DNA of 64,000 nt from an uncultured Burkholderiales bacterium (GTDB taxonomy: Bacteria > Pseudomonadota > Gammaproteobacteria > Burkholderiales > Burkholderiaceae): positions 1-64,000 of the forward strand of contig CAMLJY010000003.1 in assembly GCA_946480465.1 (NCBI GenBank). Reading direction: 5' to 3'. Of this stretch, positions 1-8,333 are shown one piece after another. The translations under genes were made by a program, and so were the position numbers. The notes beneath the pieces were generated by a model. It was not told where the DNA came from. It did not search any database and was given only the letters and a program-made list of their open reading frames with translations. Each line of letters begins with the position of its first letter. Position 1 is the first letter of the stretch.

Positions 1-1186
1 TGGTGGTGCTGAGGGCGGCCAGGTCGGAGGTGCCGAAGCCGCGGATCTGGCTGGTGGACAGCGAGGCGAACTGCGAGGTGCTGAGCGCCGCCATCTGGGT
101 GGTGGACAGCGAGTCGAGCTGGGTGGTGGTGAAGCCACGCAGCTGCGCGGTGCCGAGCGCGGCCAGGTCGGCGGTCTCCAGGTTGGAAACCTGGGTGGTG
201 GTCAGGCCGGCGATCTGGCGGGTGCCGAAGGCGGCGAACTCGGTGGTCGTCAGCGCGTTGAGGTCGCTGGTGCCCAGGCTGGCGAGCTGGGCGGTGGTGA
301 ATGCGCGGACCTGGTCGGTCTCCAGCGCGACGAGCTGGGTGGTGCTCAGGCCTTCGAGCTGGGTGGTGGTCAGCGCGGCGATCTGGCCGGTGGTCATCGC
401 GGCCAGCGTGGTGGTGCTGAGGTCGGCGAGGTCGGAGGTGCCGAAGCCGCGGATCTGGCTGGTCGACAGCGAGGCGAACTGCGAGGTGCTGAGCGCCGCC
501 ATCTGGGTGGTGGACAGCGAGTCGAGCTGGGTGGTGGTGAAGCCACGCAGCTGCGCGGTGCCGAGCGCGGCCAGGTCGGCGGTCTCCAGGTTGGAAACCT
601 GGGTGGTGGTCAGGCCGGCGATCTGGCGGGTGCCGAAGGCGGCGAACTCGGTGGTCGTCAGCGCGTTGAGGTCGCTGGTGCCCAGGCTCGCGAGCTGCAC
701 CGTCGTGAGCGCGCGGACCTGATCGGTTTCCAGCGCGACCAGGTGCGTGGTGGACAGCGCGTCGAGCTGGGTGGTGGTGAGCGAGGCGATCTGACCCGAA
801 CCGAGCGCGCTGACGCTGGTGGTGCTCAGGCTCTGGAGCTCGGTGGTGCCCAGCCCGCGCAGCTGCGCGGTGGTCAGCGCAGCGAATTGCCCGGTCGCCA
901 TCGCGGCGAGCGCGCTGGTGGCCAGCGCGTCGATCTGCGTGGTGGTGAAGCCGCGGATCTGCGCGGAGCTGAGCGCGGCCAGGTCGGCCGTTTCGATGAC
1001 CGCGATGTTGGTCGTCGACAGCGCGGCGAGGCCTCGGGTCGGAATGGCGGCGAACTGGCCCGTCGTCAAGGCCACGAACTGCGCGGTCGAGAACGCTGCC
1101 CAGTCCTCCGTCGTCAACACGGCGAGGGTGGAAGCGGTCAGGCCCGTGATCTGGGTCGTGGTCAGGTTGGGGATGTTGGTCGCCAT
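1..1186 (-). CDS. Octapeptide-repeat protein, N-terminal 395 codons (runs off left edge)
   Basis: Read on the minus strand, an ATG at 1186-1184 preceded by an AAAAAGGA-like ribosome site opens a frame that stays open to the window edge. After a seven-residue leader (MATNIPN) the whole visible protein is about 48 tandem eight-residue units of the form L-[ST]-T-x-[QDE]-[ILVF]-x-[AGS], for example LTTTQITG, LSTTQMAA and FGTSDLNA. There is no signal peptide or membrane segment. Position 1 and position 6 of each unit are hydrophobic, and the T-x-x-Q pattern resembles a helix N-cap box, so the fold could be short helices or a solenoid; sequence alone does not decide. Similar Thr/Gln-rich repeat proteins are often annotated loosely as heme utilization or adhesion proteins, which is not evidence of function. 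A near-consensus FliA promoter lies upstream, suggesting a late flagellar or surface protein. The C-terminus and export route are unseen. Confidence 0.85.
   Translation of the reverse strand, partial: MATNIPNLTTTQITGLTASTLAVLTTEDWAAFSTAQFVALTTGQFAAIPTRGLAALSTTNIAVIETADLAALSSAQIRGFTTTQIDALATSALAAMATGQFAALTTAQLRGLGTTELQSLSTTSVSALGSGQIASLTTTQLDALSTTHLVALETDQVRALTTVQLASLGTSDLNALTTTEFAAFGTRQIAGLTTTQVSNLETADLAALGTAQLRGFTTTQLDSLSTTQMAALSTSQFASLSTSQIRGFGTSDLADLSTTTLAAMTTGQIAALTTTQLEGLSTTQLVALETDQVRAFTTAQLASLGTSDLNALTTTEFAAFGTRQIAGLTTTQVSNLETADLAALGTAQLRGFTTTQLDSLSTTQMAALSTSQFASLSTSQIRGFGTSDLAALSTT
21..688. repeat. Direct repeat of 260 bp, offset 408 bp, inside the octad gene
   Basis: Bases 21-280 and 429-688 are identical apart from one substitution (56 versus 464). 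The 408-bp offset is exactly 17 units of the 24-bp octapeptide repeat, so the duplication keeps the reading frame and repeat phase. Outside these blocks neighbouring octads differ much more, which points to a recent block duplication or gene conversion. Whether further copies continue left of the window cannot be seen. Confidence 0.9.
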
Positions 1187-1298
1187 GTCGGAAGTCCTTT
1201 TTGGCTCGTATCGGTCGGGTCGTGGCGCGTTGTCTGCTGGCTGGGCTGGCGGCGGCGGCCGGGAAAAGGCTGGCCCCTTCAACTCATCCTTCGTCGGG

Positions 1299-1325
1299 TT
1301 ATCGGGGGGGCTCCGTGGAACTTGA
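1299..1325 (-). promoter_or_regulatory. Near-consensus FliA (sigma-28) promoter for the octad-repeat protein
   Basis: On the minus strand the sequence reads TCAAGTTC, an 11-base spacer, then CCCGATAA. The enterobacterial sigma-28 consensus is TAAAGTTT-N11-GCCGATAA, so both boxes match at most positions and the spacing is exact. The -10 box ends 113 bases before the ATG at 1186. The 319-bp gap between this gene and flhB (1187-1505) therefore holds two divergent promoters; nothing else was recognised in it. Confidence 0.75.
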
Positions 1326-1441
1326 GCGGCCGATCCGAAATGGCCCGCGAATGCCGACTTTTTCGGTCCTTCCCGGCACTGTTACGAAAGATGTCTGCCC
1401 CGGGTGCTGGAAAACCCGTGGCAATCGGCCGCTGTTCCGGC

Positions 1442-1469
1442 TTAAGTTCGGGCCTGTCGCCGGCACCAT
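1442..1469 (+). promoter_or_regulatory. FliA-like element upstream of flhB
   Basis: TTAAGTTC, 11 bases, then CGGCACCAT, ending 36 bases before the flhB ATG. The -35-like half matches sigma-28 well and the -10-like half is a variant. The same arrangement recurs before flhA, flhF and flgG, which supports a real shared element even though the recognising factor is inferred. Confidence 0.5.
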
Positions 1470-1505
1470 GGGCGCATCCGGGCACCTCGCCCGTGCCCGC
1501 ACGCC

Positions 1506-2666
1506 ATGGCCGACGCACAAGACCGCAACCTCCCAGCCTCGGAACGGAAGATCCGCAAGGCCCGTGAAGACGGGCAGGTGGCCCGTTCACGCGACCTGGC
1601 GCACCTGGCGACGGTGGGCGGCGGCGGCGCGCTGCTGGTCGCCTTTGCGCCGGCCTTGGCCGACTGGATGCAGAAGATCCTGAAGCTGGGCCTGCGCTTC
1701 GACGCCCAGCTGCTGCAGCGGCCCGACGTGCTGACCGCCCGCCTGGGTGAACTGACCCTGGGCTGGTTGCTGGTGGTCGCCATCATCGGCGCGGTGGCGA
1801 CCGTGCTGGCCATCGGCGCGGGGCTGGCGGCCGGCGGCTGGAACTTCACGATGAAGCCGATGGCGCCCAAGTTCAGCAAGCTGAACCCGCTGTCCGGCAT
1901 CGGCCGCATGTTTTCCGGCGATCACCTGGCCACGGTCGGCAAGGCCTGCGGGCTGGCGCTGCTGCTGGGCGTGATCGGCGCCTTCTATTTGAAGGCACAC
2001 GTCGCCGAGTTCCACGACGCGCTGGCGATGCCGCTGCCGATCGCGCTGAAGCACACCGCCGGCGCGCTGATGGGCGGGCTGGTGCTGCTGGTGCTGGCGC
2101 TGGTGGTCTTCGCCGCCATCGACGTGCCGCTGCAGCGCTTCATGCTGCTGAAGCGGCTGAAGATGAGCCACCAGGAAATGAAGCAGGAGTTCAAGGACGC
2201 CGAGGGGAACGTCGAGGTCAAGGCCAAGGTGAAGGCGCGCATGCGCGAGATGGCGAGGAAGCGCATGCTGGCCGCGGTGCCCACTGCCGACCTGGTGGTG
2301 ATGAACCCGACCCACTACGCCGTGGCGTTGAAGTACGAGGACACGAAGATGGCCGCGCCGCGCGTGGTGGCCAAGGGCGCCGACCTGCTGGCGATGAAGA
2401 TCCGCGACGTCGCCAAGGAACACAAGGTGCCGGTCCTGCAGAGCCCGGCCCTGGCGCGCGCGCTGTATGCGCACACCGAGGTGGACGCGGAGGTGCCGCA
2501 ACGGCTGTTCCAGGCGGTGGCGCAGGTGCTGGCCTACGTGTACCAGCTGCGCGCGGCGCTGGCCGGCCAGGGCCGCATGCCGGGCGACGTGCCGAACGTG
2601 GTCGTGCCGCCGGACCTCGATCCGCACAACAAGCCGGCCGTGCCGCGCGACGACGACGAGGCCTGA
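1506..2666 (+). CDS. flhB: Flagellar type III export switch protein FlhB
   Basis: FlhB is an inner-membrane subunit of the flagellar protein export gate and switches substrate from rod/hook to filament type. The 386-residue product has the usual family length. The start is typical (a charged segment with ERKIRKAREDGQVARSRDL), four hydrophobic segments follow in about residues 30-210, and the cytoplasmic domain carries the autocleavage motif N-P-T-H at residues 267-270. The ATG at 1506 fits the family N-terminus. It is the first gene of a plus-strand series with flhA 142 bases downstream. Codon use and GC match the neighbours. Confidence 0.97.
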   Translation: MADAQDRNLPASERKIRKAREDGQVARSRDLAHLATVGGGGALLVAFAPALADWMQKILKLGLRFDAQLLQRPDVLTARLGELTLGWLLVVAIIGAVATVLAIGAGLAAGGWNFTMKPMAPKFSKLNPLSGIGRMFSGDHLATVGKACGLALLLGVIGAFYLKAHVAEFHDALAMPLPIALKHTAGALMGGLVLLVLALVVFAAIDVPLQRFMLLKRLKMSHQEMKQEFKDAEGNVEVKAKVKARMREMARKRMLAAVPTADLVVMNPTHYAVALKYEDTKMAAPRVVAKGADLLAMKIRDVAKEHKVPVLQSPALARALYAHTEVDAEVPQRLFQAVAQVLAYVYQLRAALAGQGRMPGDVPNVVVPPDLDPHNKPAVPRDDDEA

Positions 2667-2772
2667 CGGCCGCCGCCGCGCCGGGGCTGGCACCGATGCT
2701 CAGCGTCCCGGCGACGGAACCTCTTCTTCCCAGTGGCCGCGAGCAGGCCGGTAAACCGCCCGCTTTTCGCGC

Positions 2773-2800
2773 TCAAGTTCCGCGCCGCCCCCGGAACAAT
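2773..2800 (+). promoter_or_regulatory. FliA-like element upstream of flhA
   Basis: TCAAGTTC, 11 bases, then CGGAACAAT, ending 8 bases before the flhA ATG. A pyrimidine-rich CTTTTCGCGC stretch lies immediately upstream, as in the flgG copy. The element sits so close to the start codon that a sigma-28 promoter here would leave almost no leader; an activator or another sigma factor may read it instead. Confidence 0.45.
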
Positions 2801-2808
2801 CCGGGCTC

Positions 2809-4896
2809 ATGAACGCGTTCATGCTCAACCTGCAAGGCCTGATCGGCCCCAAGGCCGGCGTCCTCAAGGCCTTGATGGCCCCGCTCTTCATCGTGATGGT
2901 GCTCGCGATGATGGTGCTGCCGATGCCGCCCTTCGCGCTGGACCTGTTCTTCACCTTCAACATCGCGCTGGCGCTGATGGTGATGCTGGTGGCGGCCAAC
3001 ATGGTCAAGCCGCTGGACTTCGCCGCGTTCCCCACCGTGCTGCTGGTGACCACGCTGCTGCGCCTGTCGCTGAACGTCGCCTCCAGCCGGGTGGTGCTGC
3101 TGGAAGGGCACACCGGCACCGGTGCCGCGGGCAAGGTCATCGAATCCTTCGGCCACTTCCTGATCGGCGGCAACTTCGCGGTCGGCCTGATCGTGTTCGC
3201 GATCCTGGTGGTCATCAACTTCATCGTCGTGACCAAGGGCGCCGAGCGCATTGCCGAGGTCGGCGCGCGCTTCACGCTGGATGCGATGCCGGGCAAGCAG
3301 ATGGCGATCGACGCGGATCTCAACGCCGGCCTGATCGACGAGAAGGAAGCCAAGCGCCGCCGCGCCGAGGTGGGCGAGGAGGCGGAGTTCTTCGGCTCCA
3401 TGGACGGTGCCTCGAAGTTCGTGCGCGGCGACGCCATCGCCGGCATCCTGATCCTCGTCATCAACATCATCGGCGGCTTCATCATCGGCGTGGCCCAGCA
3501 TTCGCTGTCGGCCGGCCAGGCGGCCGAGAGCTACATCCTGCTGGCGGTGGGCGATGCGCTGGTGGCGCAGATTCCCGCGCTGCTGATCTCGGTGGCGGCG
3601 GCGATGGTGGTGTCGCGCGTCGGCAAGGAATCGGACGTCGGCAGCCAGATCCGGGCGCAGGTGTTCTCCAGCCCCAAGGCACTGGCGATCACCGCCGGCA
3701 TCATCGCGGCGCTGGGCATCATCCCCGGCATGCCGCACCTGGTGTTCCTGATGATCTCCGGCGGCATCGGCTGGCTGGCCTATTGGCTGGCCAACAAGGC
3801 CAAGATCGCCGAGGAAGCACCCGAACCCACCGCCCGGCCCGAACCGCCGGCCAATGCCGAGGCCAGCTGGGACGACCTGCAGCCGGTGGACACGCTGGGC
3901 CTGGAGGTCGGCTACCGGCTGATCGCGTTGGTGGACAAGGCGCGCTCCGGCGACCTGCTCAGCCGCATCAAGGGCGTGCGCAAGAAGTTCGCGCAGGAGG
4001 TGGGCTTCCTGCCGCCCCCGGTGCACATCCGCGACAACCTGGAACTGAAGCCCAGCGTCTACCGCGTGCTGCTGCGCGGCGCCGTGGTGGGCGAGGGCGA
4101 AGCCTTCCCCGGCATGTACCTCGCCATCAACCCGGGCGGCGCCAGCATCAAGCTGCCCGGCACCGCCACCATCGATCCCGCCTTCGGCCTGCCCGCGGTG
4201 TGGATCGAGGAAAAGCAGCGCGAGATGGCGCAGATGAACGGCTTCACCGTGGTCGACTGCTCGACGGTCGTCGCCACCCACCTGTCGCACCTGATGCAGG
4301 TGAACGCCGGCAAGCTGCTGGGCCGGGTCGAGGTGCAGAGCCTGGTGGAGCACGTGACCAAGCTGGCGCCCAAGCTGATCGAGGACGTGATCCCGAAGAT
4401 GGTCGGCATCGCCACCGTGCAGAAGGTGCTGCAGCTGCTGCTGGAAGAGGGCGTGCACATCCGCGACATGCGCTCCATCGTCGAATGCCTGGCCGAGCAC
4501 GCCAGCACGGTGACCGACCCCGGCGAGCTGGCGCGGCGCATCCGCATCCACCTGGCGCCGGTGATCGTGCAGCAGATCTACGGCCCCACGCGCGAGCTGG
4601 ACGTGATCGCGCTGGAGCCGGAGCTGGAGCGCCTGGTGACGCAGGCGCTGACCTCGCCGCACGGCGCGGCGCTGGACCCCGGCGTGGCCGACACCCTGAC
4701 GCGCGAGGCCGCCAACACCGCGCAGCGCGCCGAAACCCTGGGCCAGCCCGCCTGCCTGCTGGTGCCGGACCTGATCCGCGCACCGATGGCCCGGCTGCTC
4801 AAGCGCTCCGCCCCGCGCCTGAAGGTGCTGGGCCACAGCGAGATCCCCGAGACGCACTCCATCCGCATCGGCTCGATCATCGGCGGCACGGCGTGA
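2809..4896 (+). CDS. flhA: Flagellar export gate protein FlhA
   Basis: FlhA forms the nonameric export ring under the flagellar basal body; its cytoplasmic domain docks chaperone-substrate complexes. The product is 695 residues, essentially the family length. About eight hydrophobic segments occupy the first 330 residues, including the FlhA/InvA/YscV signature region (LLRLSLNVASSRVVLL). A Pro/Glu-rich linker near residue 340 leads to the soluble C-terminal domain. The ATG at 2809 gives the expected short N-terminus (MNAFMLNLQG). An intrinsic terminator follows, separating it from flhF. Confidence 0.97.
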   Translation: MNAFMLNLQGLIGPKAGVLKALMAPLFIVMVLAMMVLPMPPFALDLFFTFNIALALMVMLVAANMVKPLDFAAFPTVLLVTTLLRLSLNVASSRVVLLEGHTGTGAAGKVIESFGHFLIGGNFAVGLIVFAILVVINFIVVTKGAERIAEVGARFTLDAMPGKQMAIDADLNAGLIDEKEAKRRRAEVGEEAEFFGSMDGASKFVRGDAIAGILILVINIIGGFIIGVAQHSLSAGQAAESYILLAVGDALVAQIPALLISVAAAMVVSRVGKESDVGSQIRAQVFSSPKALAITAGIIAALGIIPGMPHLVFLMISGGIGWLAYWLANKAKIAEEAPEPTARPEPPANAEASWDDLQPVDTLGLEVGYRLIALVDKARSGDLLSRIKGVRKKFAQEVGFLPPPVHIRDNLELKPSVYRVLLRGAVVGEGEAFPGMYLAINPGGASIKLPGTATIDPAFGLPAVWIEEKQREMAQMNGFTVVDCSTVVATHLSHLMQVNAGKLLGRVEVQSLVEHVTKLAPKLIEDVIPKMVGIATVQKVLQLLLEEGVHIRDMRSIVECLAEHASTVTDPGELARRIRIHLAPVIVQQIYGPTRELDVIALEPELERLVTQALTSPHGAALDPGVADTLTREAANTAQRAETLGQPACLLVPDLIRAPMARLLKRSAPRLKVLGHSEIPETHSIRIGSIIGGTA

Positions 4897-4922
4897 CGGG
4901 ACCGGCGCGGCACGGCCGGAGG

Positions 4923-4950
4923 GGCGCCCATCGGGGCGCCTTCTTGCTTT
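4923..4950 (+). terminator. Intrinsic terminator after flhA
   Basis: GGCGCCC, loop ATCG, GGGCGCC, then the T-rich TTCTTGCTTT. It lies 26 bases past the flhA stop and upstream of the flhF promoter-like element, so flhF probably starts a new transcript. Confidence 0.65.
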
Positions 4951-5017
4951 CCGGAGCCCGCCGGACGGGTGGCGCGCACGGCCGGGACAAAGCGGGTCTT
5001 TTCCCCTTTTATCCGGC

Positions 5018-5045
5018 TTAGGTCCGGCGGTCGCCCCGGAACAAT
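5018..5045 (+). promoter_or_regulatory. FliA-like element upstream of flhF
   Basis: TTAGGTCC, 11 bases, then CGGAACAAT, the latter identical to the flhA copy. A TCTTTTCCCCTTTT stretch precedes it. It ends 36 bases before the flhF start, the same distance as the flhB copy from its gene, and lies just after the flhA terminator. Confidence 0.5.
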
Positions 5046-5081
5046 GCAAGAACCGATGCATACGAGTCCCGGAGCCCCAGC

Positions 5082-6674
5082 ATGAACGTCAAGCGCTTCA
5101 CCGGCCGCACCTCACGCGATGCGCTGAACCTCGTGCGCCAGGCGCTCGGCGACGACGCCGTCGTGCTGTCCACCCGGCCTTGCGCCGAAGGGGTGGAAGT
5201 GCTGGCGATGGCCCCGGACGCCATGCACCAGATCGAACAGGCCGCCGCCACCGCGCCGACGGTGCGTGCCTCGGCCGCCTCCGCCGAGCCGCGCGCCCCG
5301 CGCGTGCCGAACTCGGTCGCCGGCAGCGCCGGCGCCGCGCTGGACCACCGCAAGGCGCGCCAGGTCGACCACCAGATCCCGGTGCTGCGCCAGGACACCG
5401 CGCCGCAGCGCAAGGCCCCGCTGGCCCAGCGCGCCGCGCGCGAGCAGGCCCGCTTCGAGGCCGCCCCCGACCACGGCGTGGAGCAGGACGTGGAGGCCCT
5501 GGGCATGAGCACGCTGACCTTCCAGGACTACGTGCGCGAACGCATGCTCAAGCGCCGCCAGGCCGAGATCGACACCGGCATCGCCCCGCCGCTGCCGGAC
5601 ACCCCGGCCCCGGCGCGCCGCGCTGCCGCGCCCGCGGCGGCCCCGCAGCCGCGCCGCGAACCGCCGGTGCTGCGCGACGAGGTGCACCTGCCCGAGCCGG
5701 AGCCGGTGCGCGTCGACACCAGCGCCGCCCACCGCGCCAGCAACGAGATGCTGGGCGAGCTGCGCTCGATGCGCAACCTGATCGAAGAGCGCTTCGGCAT
5801 GCTGGCCTTCATGGAGAAGCTGCAGCGCAACCCGCGCCAGGCGGAGCTGTCGCAGCGCCTGCTGGACAGCGGCCTGTCGCCGGCGCTGATCCGCAAGCTG
5901 GTGGCCAGCCTGCCCGCCGACGTGGCCGACGAGATGGCCTGGGCCGCCAGCGTGCTCGAGCGCAACGTCGTCACCGACGAACATGAGCTGCCCATCGAGG
6001 ACCAGGGCGGCGTGTTCGCGCTGATCGGCTCCACCGGCGTCGGCAAGACCACTTCCACCGCCAAGATCGCCGCCGCCTTCGCCACCAAGCACGGCGCCGG
6101 CAACCTGGGCCTGATCACCCTGGACGCCTACCGCGTCGCCGCCCACGAGCAGCTGCGCACCTACGGCCGCATCCTGGGCGTGCCGGTGCACACCGCGCAC
6201 GACCGCGCTTCGCTGGAAGACCTGCTGGACCTGCTATCAGCCAAAAAGCTCGTCCTCATCGACACCGCCGGCATGGCCCAGCGCGACACCCGCACCCGCG
6301 AGCTGCTGGACATGCTGCAGCACCGCTCGATCCAGAAGCTGCTCGTCGTCAACGCCGCCGCCCAGGGCGAGACGGTGGAGGACGTGATGACCGCCTACGG
6401 CGCCGCCAGCTGCCGCGGCATCGTCATCAGCAAGCTGGACGAGGCCGTGAAGCTGGGCCCCGCGCTGGACGCGGTCATCCGCCACAAGGCGCGCGTCGTC
6501 GGCGTGGCCAACGGCCAGCGCGTGCCGGAAGACTGGCACCGCCTGTCGGCGCAGGCGCTGGTGCAGCGCGCGCTGCGCGGCGGCGGCGGCTCGTCCTGGC
6601 GCCTGGACGCCGGTGAAGTGAACCTGATCTTCGCCGGCCGCCATGCCGTGACCAGCGCCGCGCTGCACGCCTGA
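5082..6674 (+). CDS. flhF: Flagellar SRP-type GTPase FlhF
   Basis: FlhF sets the place and number of polar flagella; it is the third SRP-family GTPase after Ffh and FtsY. The 530-residue protein begins with the conserved MNVKRFTGRTSRDALNLVR region, has a long Ala/Pro/Arg-rich B segment to about residue 230, then the NG domain. The P-loop is GSTGVGKTTST with Lys322, followed by the DAYR, DTAG and SKLDE motifs. It is followed by an FlhG-like gene and fliA, the usual order in polar flagellates. It lies behind a terminator and its own promoter-like element. Confidence 0.95.
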   Translation: MNVKRFTGRTSRDALNLVRQALGDDAVVLSTRPCAEGVEVLAMAPDAMHQIEQAAATAPTVRASAASAEPRAPRVPNSVAGSAGAALDHRKARQVDHQIPVLRQDTAPQRKAPLAQRAAREQARFEAAPDHGVEQDVEALGMSTLTFQDYVRERMLKRRQAEIDTGIAPPLPDTPAPARRAAAPAAAPQPRREPPVLRDEVHLPEPEPVRVDTSAAHRASNEMLGELRSMRNLIEERFGMLAFMEKLQRNPRQAELSQRLLDSGLSPALIRKLVASLPADVADEMAWAASVLERNVVTDEHELPIEDQGGVFALIGSTGVGKTTSTAKIAAAFATKHGAGNLGLITLDAYRVAAHEQLRTYGRILGVPVHTAHDRASLEDLLDLLSAKKLVLIDTAGMAQRDTRTRELLDMLQHRSIQKLLVVNAAAQGETVEDVMTAYGAASCRGIVISKLDEAVKLGPALDAVIRHKARVVGVANGQRVPEDWHRLSAQALVQRALRGGGGSSWRLDAGEVNLIFAGRHAVTSAALHA

Positions 6675-6723
6675 AGCACGAATCCCCCGGGACAACCCAA
6701 CAAGCACGACAACCTTGGACCCG

Positions 6724-7527
6724 ATGCGCGACTTCCGATCCCACCGTGCCGCCCCGCTGGACCAGGCCCACGGCCTGCGCCAGCTCTTCGCGGCCCCGCG
6801 CCAGCGCTTCGTGCCGCTGGTGCACAACCCGCACGTTGCCTTCGGCGGCGTGGCGATGGAACGCCTGTGCGCCGCCTTCGCCGAGGGCGGCCTGAAGACA
6901 CTGGTGGTGGACGCCGCCGACACCGCCGGTGCCGCGCACGAGCTGGCGCAGGTGGACCTGTCCGCCTGCATCGAGAAGCTGTCGGGCGAGGTCTCGTACC
7001 TGGCCGCCCGTGGCCTGCCGATGCGCTGGCTCGATGCGCGCGGCACCACCGGCGGCTTTCTCGCCGCGGTGGCCGAAGCCGCGCCGCGTGCCGACGTGAT
7101 CCTGGTGCACGCCGGCGCCTCCGACCTGGCCCGTCTCTTCTCGCGCCGCATGCCGCGCCCGATCCTGCAGGCGGCCGACCGGCCGGAGAGCGTCACCCAC
7201 GCCTACGCCTCGATGAAGGTGCTGGCGCAGCGCCTGGGCGTGCTGGCCTACGACCTGGTGGTCGCGGCCGATGCGCAATCGCCGCGGGTGCCGCGCATCG
7301 CCGACAGCCTGGCCGACTGCGCCGACCGCTTCCTCGGCGCGGCGCTCGGCGACTGGGCCCTGGCCGACCCGGCCAGCGACCCTGACGAACCCGTGCCGGC
7401 GGCGCTGCGCCGCCTGGCCGCAGGACAACTCGGCGAACACGGCGACACCGCCGGCGCGGCCGACCCCCACCACTACGCGGCTGCGATGCCGACGGCGCGC
7501 GGCTGGTCCGCGGCGCACGCGATCTGA
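6724..7527 (+). CDS. flhG: FlhG-like protein lacking the ATPase P-loop
   Basis: The position between flhF and fliA is that of flhG/ylxH, the MinD-type ATPase that limits flagellar number and stimulates FlhF. The N-terminus keeps the FlhF-activating motif DQAxxLR (residues 13-19 from the ATG at 6724). The body has a MinD-like strand (LVVDAAD), but where FlhG carries the deviant Walker A GKGGVGKT this protein reads NPHVAFGGVAME, with no invariant lysine. No MinD-type amphipathic membrane helix is evident at the C-terminus. It may be a non-ATPase FlhG that only activates FlhF. An in-frame TTG at 6715 is an alternative start; neither has a strong ribosome site. Length 267 residues, near the family norm. 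Confidence 0.75.
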   Translation: MRDFRSHRAAPLDQAHGLRQLFAAPRQRFVPLVHNPHVAFGGVAMERLCAAFAEGGLKTLVVDAADTAGAAHELAQVDLSACIEKLSGEVSYLAARGLPMRWLDARGTTGGFLAAVAEAAPRADVILVHAGASDLARLFSRRMPRPILQAADRPESVTHAYASMKVLAQRLGVLAYDLVVAADAQSPRVPRIADSLADCADRFLGAALGDWALADPASDPDEPVPAALRRLAAGQLGEHGDTAGAADPHHYAAAMPTARGWSAAHAI

Positions 7528-7547
7528 TCTCCCGGAGCCTGACAACC

Positions 7548-8261
7548 ATGTACACCGCCAAAGGCCGACTCGACGCCAACGCGATGCTCAAGCAGTACAG
7601 CCCGCTGGTCCGGCGCCTCGCCCACCAGATGATCGCCAAGCTGCCTGCGAACGTGGAGATCGACGACCTGATCCAGGTCGGCATGATCGGGCTGTCCGAC
7701 GCGCTGACGCGCTTCGACAGCGCCCAGGGCGTGCAGTTCGAGACCTTCGCCACCCAGCGCATCCGCGGCGCCATGCTCGACGAGCTGCGCGGCAGCGACT
7801 GGATGAGCCGCGGCGACCGCCGCCACCAGCGCTCGATCGAAACCGCGGTGCACAAGCTGGAGCAGAAGCTCGGCCGCGCGCCCAGCGAAGGCGAGATCGC
7901 CAAGGAAATGGGCCTGTCGCTCACCGACTACCAGGAGCTGCTGAGCAAAGTACGCGGCACCCAGCTGGTGCACCTGGAGGACATGAGCGGCGACGACGGC
8001 GACGACGACTACCTCGACCGCCACGTGGCCGACGAGAGCGCCAACCCGCTGTCGCTGCTGAACGACCACCGCATGCGCGAGGCGCTGGTGGAAGCCATCA
8101 AGAACCTGCCCGAGCGCGAGCAGTACGTGATGAGCATGTACTACGAGCACGACATGAACCTGAAGGAAATCGCCGCCGTGCTCGGCGTGACCGAGAGCCG
8201 CGTGTGCCAGCTGCACAGCCAGAGCATCGCCCGGCTGCGCAGCCGGCTGCGGGAGTGGTGA
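7548..8261 (+). CDS. fliA: Flagellar sigma factor FliA (sigma-28)
   Basis: FliA directs late flagellar transcription and is held inactive by FlgM until hook completion. The 237-residue protein matches the family length. Region 2 is visible (IDDLIQVGMIGLSDALTRF, then FETFATQRIRGAMLDELR). Region 3 follows, and region 4 contains the helix-turn-helix (NLKEIAAVLGVTESRVCQLH). A CCGGAG ribosome site lies about 11 bases before the ATG. It follows the FlhG-like gene by 20 bases, so the two are probably cotranscribed. Its anti-sigma factor FlgM is encoded about 7 kb away, and a sigma-28-like site stands before flgM. Confidence 0.97.
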   Translation: MYTAKGRLDANAMLKQYSPLVRRLAHQMIAKLPANVEIDDLIQVGMIGLSDALTRFDSAQGVQFETFATQRIRGAMLDELRGSDWMSRGDRRHQRSIETAVHKLEQKLGRAPSEGEIAKEMGLSLTDYQELLSKVRGTQLVHLEDMSGDDGDDDYLDRHVADESANPLSLLNDHRMREALVEAIKNLPEREQYVMSMYYEHDMNLKEIAAVLGVTESRVCQLHSQSIARLRSRLREW

Positions 8262-8333
8262 ACGCCGGCCCCGGCGTCCACGGCTGCGGGGGAATGGCGC
8301 TGATCCGCGGGCTCGGGTGACGCCTGCGCGACG

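Noticed and set aside
3..1325. Open plus-strand frames across the octad gene
   Set aside because: They are antisense shadows of a 24-bp repeat; the minus-strand frame has the start codon, ribosome site, FliA promoter and clean repeat consensus.
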